Shown one piece after another: positions 48,605-58,116 of a stretch of 64,000 nt of DNA; position 1 is the first letter of the stretch; each line of letters begins with the position of its first letter. This DNA is from Diprion similis (taxonomy: Eukaryota > Arthropoda > Insecta > Hymenoptera > Diprionidae), in assembly GCF_021155765.1 (NCBI RefSeq), contig NC_060118.1, positions 4,960,001 through 5,024,000 of the forward strand, in the 5' to 3' direction. Made by a program: the position numbers and the translations under genes. The notes beneath the pieces are model-generated. The model saw only the letters and a list, made by a program, of their open reading frames with translations. It had not been told where the DNA came from and searched no databases.

Positions 48605-48738
48605 TAGTGCAGTGCGAAAGTTTGGACATACGAATACCATGCGAGCGTTCACATACGATCCAATACGATCAGTGTAGTGGTAAACCGCTGATTGTGAACG
48701 CTCGCATGGTATTCGTATTTTCAAACTCGTGCACTACA
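48605..48738. mobile_element. Hairpin MITE, copy 2, inserted in the foldback left end
   Basis: The ends are 'tagtgcagtgcgaaagttt' and 'aaactcgtgcactaca'. The inner arms 'cgaataccatgcgagcgttc' and 'gaacgctcgcatggtattcg' are fully complementary. The corresponding place in the right end (about 52770-52785) lacks it. Confidence 0.8.
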
Positions 48739-49359
48739 TTGCACCACCTATGTGAAGCTGGCCTGCAACTTAAGATTTTTGAAATAATTAATATACCAAA
48801 AAATTGCTCCCGATTTGCTCTTAATTGCTCCGTACTTTTTATTAATTGCTCCCGCATGGATCCAGAGAAAAACTAAAAAAATGAAAACCGAAAAAAAAAC
48901 TGAAATCTAGGGAAATTCTTTAAACGCGGTTTTTGGCTAAACGGAAGGGATTTAAAGGATCTTCTGTGCGGCAAAAAATTGCTCCCCGTATGCACTTAAT
49001 TGCTCCACCGTCAGATTTAATGAATTCGCATTCGTTATCGAAAAAAAAAGGAAAAATGCAATGTGACCATAAAGTAGTGGGGGGTGGGCTAACTTCACAA
49101 CCGGCTTGAAACAAGCCTGACGAACAAAAATTAAAAAATAATTATACTAATTAATTGCTCCTGATTTGCTCCTAATTGCTCCGTAGTTTCCATTATTTGC
49201 TCCCGCATAGAGCCGGAGAAAAACTAAAAACAAAAAACCGAAAAGAAGAAGAATCTAGGGGAAAATGGCTGGAACGGAGTAGGAAATAGATATTTGCGTC
49301 TATATGAATGAAATACATCAGAAAACAATTGCATTTGTATTGCTTTAATTTGCTCTACC

Positions 49360-52250
49360 TTTATTTCTAATTGCTCCCTCGTAATTGCAGAGTTATGAAA
49401 TGATTAAGCAAGCTAGATGACGACATAACCCTACTTTTGATCGGACTCCGTTATACGGAATAAAAAAGGGACAATTGGGCTTATATGCATAAAATGAATC
49501 GAAAACGATTGCTTTGCTATTGCTTTAATTTGCTCTATCTTTATTTGTAATTGCTCCCTCGTATTCACAGAGTTATAAGATGATTAACAAGCTCGATGAC
49601 GACATAACCTCTCCGTTATACGGAGTAAAAAAGGGATAATTGGGCATATATGCATAAAATAAATCGAAAACGATTGCTTTTTTGTTGCTTCAATTTGCTC
49701 CACCTTGATTTTTAATTGCTCCCTCGTAATCGCAGAGTTTTAACATGATAAACAGGCTTGATGACAACATAACCCTACTTTTTGGTCAGCCTTCGTCATT
49801 AGTTAATCATCTTAAAAATCCCGATTACGAGGGAGCAATTCAAAATAAAAGTGGAGCAAATTGGAGCAACAAAAAATCAATCGTTTTCTGATTTATTTCG
49901 TCCATATATTCCCAATTATCCTTCGCTTTTACTCCGTATAACGGAGTCCGATCAAAAGTAGGGTTATGTTGTCACCGAGTTTGGTAATCATATTATAACT
50001 CAGCGAATACGAGGAAGCAATTAAATATAAAGGTAGAGCAAACTGAAGCAACAGAAGAGCAATCGTGTTTTGATTTATTTTATGCATACATACCTAAATA
50101 TCCATCACCTTCATCGTAAAACGGAGTCCGATCGAAAGTATGGTTATATTGTCATCGAGCTTGCTAATCATCTTAAAACTCCACGAATACGAGGGAGCAA
50201 TTAGAAATAAAGATGGAGATAATTAAAGCTTCACAAATTCAGTCGTTTCCTGATTTATTTCATCTATATAAACGCAAATATCTATTTCCTACTCCGAATG
50301 ACGACGGCCGATCTAAAGTTTATGTTGTCGTCGAGCTTATTGTTAATCATCTTGTAACTCCGCAATTACGAGGGAGCAATTAAAAATAAAGACGGAGCAA
50401 ATTGAAACCGCAGGAAAGCAATCGTTTGCCAATTTATTTCATCCATATATGCCCAATCATCCCTCTTTTACTCCGTATAACGGAGTAGATCAAAAGCAGG
50501 GTTATGTTGTCGTCGAGCTTGTTAATCACTTAAAAATAAAGATGGAGCAAATTGAAGAAACAGAAGAGCAATCGTTTTAGGATTTATTTTATGTATATAT
50601 ACCTAAATATCCATCACCTTCATCGTTGAACGAAGTCCGATCAAAAGTATGGTTATGTCGTCATCAAGCTTATGTTAATCATCTTGTAACTCCGCGAATA
50701 CGAGGGGAGCAATTAAAAATAAAGATGGAGCAAATTGAAGCAACTGTAAAGCAATCGTTTTCTGATTTATTTTATCCATAAAGACTCAATTATTCATTTC
50801 CTACTCCGTATGGTGGATTCCGATCAAAAGGAGGTTATGTTGTCATCAAGCTTGTTAATCATTTTGTAACTCCACGAATACGAGGGGAGCAATTAAAAAT
50901 GAAGATGGAGCAAATTGAAGCAACAGAAAAGCAATCGTTTGCCAAATTATTTCATCGATATATGCCCAATTATCCCTCTTTTATTCAGTATAACGGTGCG
51001 CACAATCAAAAGTAGGGTTATGTTGTCATCGTGCTTGAGAATCATCTTCAAACTCCGCGATTATGAGGGAGCAGTTATATATAAAAGTGGAGTAAATTAA
51101 AGCTACACGAATTCGGTCGTTTCCTGATTTATTTCATCTATATATAGACGCAAATATCTATTTCCTACTCCTAATGACGAAGGCTGATCAAAAAGTAGGG
51201 TTATGTTGTCATCGAGCCTGTTTATCATATTAAAACTCTGCGATTACGAGGGAGCAATTAAAAATCAAGGTGGAGCAAATTGAAGCAACAGAAAAGCAAT
51301 CGTTTTCTGATTTATTTTATCCATGAAGGCTCAATTATTCATTTCCTACTCCGTATGATGGATTCCGATCAAAAGGAGGTTATGTTGTCATCAAGCTTGT
51401 TAATCATCTTGTAACACCGCGAATACGAGGGGAGCAATTAAAAATAAAGATGGAGCAAATTGAAGCAACAGAAAAACTATCGTTTGCCAATTTATTTCAT
51501 CCATATATGCCCACTTATCCCTCTTTTATTCCGTATAACGGAGTCAATCAAAAGTAGGGTTATGTTGTCATCGTGCTTGAGAATCATCTTAAAACTCCGC
51601 GATTACGAGGGAGCAATTAGAAATAAAGGTGGAGCAAATTAAAACTACACAAATTCAGTCATTTCCTGATTTATTTTATCTATACATAGATGCGAATATC
51701 TATTTTCTACTCCTAATGACGAAGGCTGACCAAAAAGTAGGGTTATGTTGTCATCGAGCCTGTTTATCATGTTAAAACTCTGCGATTACGAGGGAGCAAT
51801 TAAAAATCAAGGTGGAGCAAATTGAAGCAACAAAAAAGCAATCGTTTTCGATTTATTTTATGCATATATGCCCAATTATCCCTTTTTTACTCCGTATAAC
51901 GGAGTCCAATCAAAAGTAGGGTTATGTCGTCATCGAGCTTGTTAATCATCTTATAACTCTGTGAATACGAGGGAGCAATTACAAATAAAGATAGAGCAAA
52001 TTGAAGCAATAGCAAAGCAATCGTTTTCGATTCATTTTATGCATATAAGCCCAATTGTCCCTTTTTTATTCCGTATAACGGAGTCCGATCAAAAGGAGGT
52101 TATGTCGTCATCTAGCTTGCTTAATCATTTCATAACTCTGCAATTACGAAGGAGCAATTAGAAATAAAGGTAGAGCAAATTAAAGCAATACAAATGCAAT
52201 TGTTTTCTGATGTATTTCATTCATATAGATGCAAATATCTATTTCCTACT
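49360..52250. repeat. ~180-bp tandem array, inverted: 3 units one way, ~14 the other
   Basis: The word 'gggagcaatt' (or a one-base variant) marks units near 49831, 50011, 50191, 50371, 50704, 50884, 51066, 51249, 51429, 51609, 51790, 51969 and 52149, i.e. spaced 180 ± 3. A shortened unit lies near 50530. In reverse, 'aattgctccc' marks units near 49371, 49551 and 49716. Each unit also contains a short palindrome 'ctccgtataacggag' and the phrase 'gttatgttgtcatcgagctt'. Orientation switches at about 49802. Confidence 0.9.
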
Positions 52251-52825
52251 CCGTTCAAGCCATTTTCCCTAGATTCTTGTTCTTTTCGGTTTTTTGTTTT
52301 TAGTTTTTCTCCGGCTCTATGCGGGAGCAAATAATGGAAAGTACGGAGCAATTAGGAGCAAATCAGGAGCAATTAATTAGTATTATTATTTTTTAATTTT
52401 CGTTTGTCAGACTTGTTTCAAGTTGGTTGTGAAGTTGGCCCACCCCCCACTACTTTATGGTCACATCACATTTTTCCTTTTTCTTTTCGATAAAGAGTGC
52501 GAATTCATTAAATCTGATGGTGGAGCAATTAAGTGTATACGGGGAGCAATTTTTTGCCGCACAGAAGATCCTTTAAATCCCTTCCGTTTAGCCAAAAACC
52601 GCGTTCAAAGAATATCCCTAGATTTCAGTTTTTTGTCGGTTTTCTTTTTTTCAGTTTTTCTCCGAATCTATTCGGGAGCAATTAATAAAAAGTACGGAGC
52701 AATTAGGAGCAAATCGGGAGCAATTTTTTGGTACATTAATTATTTAAAAAATCTTAAGTTGCAGGCCAGCTTCACATAGGTCATTGCACCACTGCACTAA
52801 GTCGATTGTGAATGATACTTTAGGA

Positions 52826-52940
52826 TCCTGTCCCATGAATGGAAATTTTACCGGCGGAACGATCACTGAAAAATCGCAACCGTTTCTTTCAGCGCTATAT
52901 TCGAAACGCGCCGCTATGATTCCGGATCACGGGACAGGGG
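52826..52940. repeat. ~115-bp hairpin next to the foldback right end
   Basis: 'ggatcctgtcccatga' near the left pairs with the complement of 'ccggatcacgggacagg' on the right. It may be a small MITE. Confidence 0.45.
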
Positions 52941-54010
52941 TAATTTAGAGAGCCGGAATGTCGATGAACCCACACATACCTGAACCGATTGTGACACTCG
53001 GTGTCAGCATAAGCGGATGCAGAAACTGTTTTGTTGTCTATTGTAGCCATTACATTTTCGTAGCTGTGTGGATAATTCGGAAGAAAGGCTGTATGCCGAA
53101 AATTATACCGATTCATCTGGATTTAAGATATTTTGGAGTCTGATAGAGATGGTCTTGAAACTGGGGAAATTTCCTAGTCGAATCGTATGAGAACTGTAGT
53201 ACGAATCTGTGTATAAAATTTTTCAAATCGTAGCTTGAATAAAAGTGTACGTCTGTATCTCAGTCATTGCTAACGTAGATCGCTGATAGGATTTATTACG
53301 AATAATGACAAAATAAATGAACGCACGTTACATCAAACATGGCCAATTGGAACTACCGACTTGTGGAATATTCATCGCTTCTATGATTTCAGAATTCATT
53401 TTACTTCTGGAAGGGAGAAAGAGACGTATAAAAGCACACCGTAAGCCACGAAAATCTATACCATAAGTTAGCTTTCCGTAAATATGGCGCGGTTCGATTA
53501 AAAAATTTTCAGGTCACAGGAGCCCGTTCATGATCCACAAGAAGTCTCTCTCGGCTTGTAGGTGATTTCATAGGTCGGATCTAACGGAACAGACAAATGA
53601 AATCAGCGACCTCTTAGTGTAAGTTCTTATAACATTACGAAATTGATATTTACAAACTAGGTCAGCGGCACCTTCAAATTACTTCCTGGTAACCATTTTC
53701 TTATTCTACCTAAATTGGCAATACGAGTCACCCATTTGTCTCATACAGGAAAAAAAGTTTACAGGTGACTCGACTTTGTCTTGACTCAGTTTATATGTCA
53801 ACAAAAACGTCATGTCTTGTTCGCCCAACAGAATTTTAACAAGTCTTAAGCAACTTCTTACAGTAAAGAGAATCAACCTGCGAGATCCGGAATTTTCGGG
53901 CCTTATTTGATATTATGGAGTGATTTTATATAATCAATGCAAAATGTATACAATCGCGAGCATCTATTCTCATTTTATCATATTCTTTAATACTTAAACA
54001 TTTCCGGGAA
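52941..54010. other. Non-coding interval, nothing recognised
   Basis: Only short chance frames are present, with no repeat structure I can support. Confidence 0.4.
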
Positions 54011-55031
54011 TCATTCAACAAACTTTCTTCTTGAATTTAAAAAGTCGAATAAATCATTTATTTTTCTGCAAAACTCAGATAATGCATCAATATTTTTAAA
54101 TTCCTGTGGAAATAATTTTTTCATGAATATAAGTCCGTTCACAACACTGGTACTGGGTGTTCGCAGAGCTAATTTGACCATTTGTTTACTTTGGAAATTA
54201 ATATCACATTGCTGGATTTTTGTACCAGGATACAAATTTTCTAGCTCCTGATGATTGACTTTTCACAAAAATACCATTCATACTGAATTTTTATCTAGAA
54301 GATCGAACTCTGAAAGAGTATTTCTAGTTCTCTATGGTGTGAGACATTGTGCATCAGGCACAACGATTACTGGTTAATTGAATGCTCAAAATAAGCATCT
54401 TCCTCAATATTTTTCAAGTCCCCACGAAGTTGTTTAATCAAGCCTACAGTAGTTGATGCGCTGTCGAAAGTTATTGCTCTAATCCCCATGATCCTATGTG
54501 CGTGTAATATAGTCCAAAACTTCTTTCAGGATATTCGATCTCGCTTCACGGGCCAAGCTCTTTATGAAGCCAAGATCTACATCTACATATCCTCGAAATT
54601 GAAACCCATTTCACTAATAAACACCTTTTTTTTACAGACATTTCATCTACTAGTATACCAAATTGTAGGTTCGTATCTTTAAGTGCATATTCTTCAATGA
54701 TTCTTTTCAAGTTATCTAATACTGGCTCACTAATACCAGGACTCCCAATCAGATCAATATTTGTGAACCACTTTCGAGTTGTTTGAGGATGTGGTAAGTA
54801 TTTCATAAATGAATTTCTGAAGTAATTATAAGCAGATGATGAATGAAACATTAAGGACGAAGCGAACCCTTTCAGGAGAGGTGAATATGCTATTTTATTT
54901 TTTGTACTGGGAATGTTCTTGATTATGTCCTGTAGTCCAACAGACGTAGAAAACTGTAAATGAAAGGAAAACACAAAGGCGTATATTATAGTACTTGAGG
55001 TAAATCAAGGGATGTCATAATGGTGAATACT

Positions 55032-55634
55032 CAGGGTATCCAGCGATAGCAGAGTTCAAAATAACTGTACAATTCCCGTATATTCCAAGTTATTTTGTTC
55101 AAAACTCTCGTATACTCATATATAATGATTTTTATACCGTTTGTGCATTATTATGGAATAATCAACATTGAACATCATCATATTCGACGATGTGTAGAAC
55201 TGATGAATTCGGATGGAGTCAAAAACGTCGAAAAATCAGAAAATAAAAGGGTCACAACATCGAATTTTAAAATATGTGCAAATGTATTTCATAGAATTTC
55301 AAACTGTAGAAAGCCGAAGTACAGAAAAATTGAAAACAAAAGGTAAAAAATAGAAAATCAGAATATAGAATCGTCACAATGCTGATGTATTCTTATTCGT
55401 TGTGATAATTTTATATTACAGCTCTCTATACTCTAACATTTCTACATTGAATTTTAACTTTTCTATGTATTTCAAAAATTAATTTTTCAGTTGGTGAATG
55501 TAGAGACGACAATTTCAGTGCGAATTCCCGGTTGTTGTGGGAAATTCTAGTATAATTCCCGTATTTTCAAGGGCACTTTGAAATTCCCGTCTAATTCCCA
55601 GTTTTCCAGGGATTCCCGGTTGCTGGACACCCTG
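55032..55634. mobile_element. Short non-autonomous DNA element, copy B (ends cagggtatccag / ctggacaccctg)
   Basis: This is the second copy of the 4891-5288 element, with better preserved inverted ends and ~200 extra internal bases. It lies in the intron between the 54953 and 55977 exons of the minus-strand P-like gene. Confidence 0.65.
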
Positions 55635-57408
55635 ACTATTTCCACCAAATCAATCAACAGATTGTTTATTGTAAAAAAAGGTCTTGATTGGAGGGTAAAC
55701 TATTGAAATAATTTCTCCAAAATAACAATGGTTGTTGGCGTGTTGTATATAAGAAAATATTGCAGATTAATTTACATATATAACTCAGAAGACTTCAATT
55801 GAAGTGTAAATATATTAGTTTCAAACTGTATTATTAAATTTCTGTGTATTATAAAAATCATATAATAAATTGTACAGACATAAAAAAGTAGTGAACTCGA
55901 TTAATCACATTCATCATCGAATCATGTCAATGATTATGGTAGTCATATAAATATCATATAATGTACCTTAACTCACGTCAGTTCATTACAATCTTCATTC
56001 GAGACAAGTCCACTTTCTTTTAAATGCTCTAATAAAGTTTGTAATTTCTCTATTTTCAATTTGAATCTTCGAACTTTTTGAGTTAACACCTTCTGCTTTC
56101 TCCTGGTGTTCTCCATATGATGTTTAAATATATTCCAACTAACATCAGATGTAAAATCTTTTCGTTGCAAATCTCCAACATATCTTGCGTTACAAATGCG
56201 CCTCCTACCTACTGTAGCATGAGATTCGTCAATTGTTCTATAAAAAAATAGAATTCATACATAACGGTATCCATACATACACCTATGAAGTCTAAAAAAT
56301 TTTCTAAAGTTCAATACAGTAATCACTTCAATTTATTCAGGAATACTTAGATAGGCAAGCTGGCATTTTCATGCTCACTTCTGGAAGTGGAAAATTCATA
56401 GTTCCAATAATAAAAATATATATTGCAATTCTTTCCAGTCTCGATTGTTTGATATTGATTAACATTAAGTTAAAAAACGCAATCATGGAACACTTTGTAT
56501 AGCTTACCTTTTGAGCATGTTGTCTTTAGAATCTGTATACTTTTGTCCGTTTTCTCTGTTTTTACTTTCTTCGGAGTAATGATTGTTATCAATATCTATT
56601 AGATTCTCAGCATTTTTCAAGTCTGGAAGATTCTGATTCGAATGACTTTCAATAGCTGAAATTTCTGCATTTGAAAGTGTTAACAACTCGGAATTCTGAT
56701 CTCCTTCTTGACTACATTCCTCAAGATCAGAAAGATCTTCGGACTTGATTGGCACCGATGGTTCTATACTATCAATTGGATGATTGATTATTAGTTTAAT
56801 TGTAAAATATTTCAAAGTACTGTTTTACTCGATATAACACATAAAAACCAATATTTTATTAACGTACATATTAGTATATTGCAGAGGCAACACAGCAGAT
56901 TCTTCACCAAAAGATGTTGTGTGTTCAATTTTTAGGGTACTTAAAAATAAAATGTAGCGCAAATTTGAGTTGCAATCAATACTAATAGCTGTTACATTTA
57001 TATTGAGAATACATCCTTTAGGTATGTACAATTTATCAATAGTTAATTGCATCGAGTTATAAAAAGAACTTTCTCTATGAAGACCCATAAACATTCAAGA
57101 ATTACATCTAATTATGTAAGTCAAAGTTGCAGATAATTCAATTGAAAATAAGAAAAAAGCATACCTGTCAGTCTCAGTATGTGACAAACACGGAACAGCT
57201 GTAGCCTTCAAATACCTTCTTACGTTTTCACCATAAATTTTATATTCAAAATCATCATCTTTGAAATGCTGACTGCAAACTGCGCTACAATTCTTGACCT
57301 CTCGACCTATGTTTAAGAACCACTTTCGCTTTGTTGTGTCATCTTTAGGTAAACTGAAAATATAGGTAATATTAAACATTAAATTAATAACTGCATCAAG
57401 AGATCTTC

Positions 57409-57770
57409 TTAAGGTGGTGCCCAAGTCGGTTTCAACGTTGTCATATCTCCAAATATTGAGGTCCATGTATCTCAAACGTAAAAAATGCCTTAGCATTCTA
57501 TACGCAATTCTGAATAAAAATACTCTGATGCATTTTCATTCAACATAAAAATACAAAAATGACATGAATTATACGAATTTACTATTGCAATTTCGTAGAA
57601 TCAATGCCATTTCTTTATTACTGCGTCAAATGAAAATGCAATAGAGTATTTATGTTCAGAATTATATATAGAATGGGTTAATTAACACCTTTTCCGCATT
57701 TGAGATACGACGACCTCGATATTTGTAGATATATACGTCAACGTCGAAATCGACCAGGGTACTCCCTTAA
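57409..57770. mobile_element. TTAA-flanked palindromic MITE, copy 2
   Basis: TTAA lies at both borders. The left arm 'gtcatatctccaaatattga' is mirrored by 'tcgatatttgtagatatata' on the right. It is related to 29127-29497 and inserted in the first intron of the minus-strand THAP/P-like gene. Confidence 0.7.
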
Positions 57771-58116
57771 CAATTATCATAACCTCAAAGTAAACAAATA
57801 ATACGAAATAATGAATTACCGATGAAGAGAAATGTCTACAAGTATTGAGGATTCCGCTTTGCATATACAACATTGCCGCACCATTTTCTTTTCTTTTTTT
57901 TTTTTTTTTTGTCGAAATTGGCTTCAATTTTTTCTTACATTACATTTGCACATGACCAACAATGCACCCAATGTAAGCACTGCAGCCATCTTGATGAGCT
58001 AAATAGATATAGATATACCACGGACGCACACGGATGTATGGTACGCACGTGCAGTTGTTGTGATTATTGTATAGGTTAGGTCAGAAGGTAGCCGACACCA
58101 TTGAAAATAATACAAC

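Larger units (their letters stand above)
48573..52820. mobile_element. 4.2-kb foldback element with long inverted arms and internal tandem array
   Basis: The ends are inverted: the left 'aagtattattcacaattgac' matches the reverse complement of the right, 'aagtatcattcacaatcgac'. The left arm (48573-49802, minus a 134-bp inserted MITE) matches the reverse complement of the right arm (about 51712-52820) nearly base for base. The match includes three 180-bp units, the 'ttaaatcccttccgtttagc' segment and the 'ctccggctctatgcgggagc' segment. The ~1.9-kb loop contains further 180-bp units in the right-arm orientation. No ORF longer than ~118 codons is found, and those repeat with the array, so it encodes nothing recognisable. 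The architecture resembles Foldback/Galileo-type elements, but no family assignment can be made by eye. Confidence 0.85.
54011..57884 (-). pseudogene. THAP/P-element-like transposase gene, decayed
   Basis: Exons read from ATG 57884. 57820-57884 and 57165-57353 form a THAP zinc finger: N-terminal cysteines in MVRQCCICKAESS, then HRLPKDDTTKRKWF and the C-x2-H pair in AVCSQHF, ending near KATAVPCL. An acidic exon ends at 56508 with a gtaagc donor. 55977-56237 is a coiled-coil exon (KVRRFKLKIEKLQTLLEHLK). From 54953 comes the catalytic region, with SSAYNYFRNSFMKYLPHP and LVDEMSVKK carrying the first acidic residue. The frame then breaks near 54640 and again around 54370. 54011-54235 matches the insertion domain of P transposases (QQCDINFQSKQMVKLALRTP, FDFLNSR). 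The last catalytic segment is missing. Introns carry MITEs (57409-57770, 55032-55634). This is known as the P superfamily, with THAP9 as the vertebrate relative. Confidence 0.75.

Noticed and set aside
50915-52161. Repeated ~60-codon ORFs starting MKQQK/MNTREQ in the 180-bp array
   Set aside because: They recur with the tandem period, diverge without keeping amino acids, and are simply frames through the repeat unit.
49360-52250. CRISPR-like regular repeat spacing
   Set aside because: The units are ~180 bases and similar along their whole length, not short repeats separated by unique spacers. The context is a eukaryotic genome.
56825-57094. 89-codon minus-strand ORF between THAP and acidic exons of the P-like gene
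   Set aside because: Its start and end do not match convincing splice sites, and its content does not resemble the family, so it is treated as intron.
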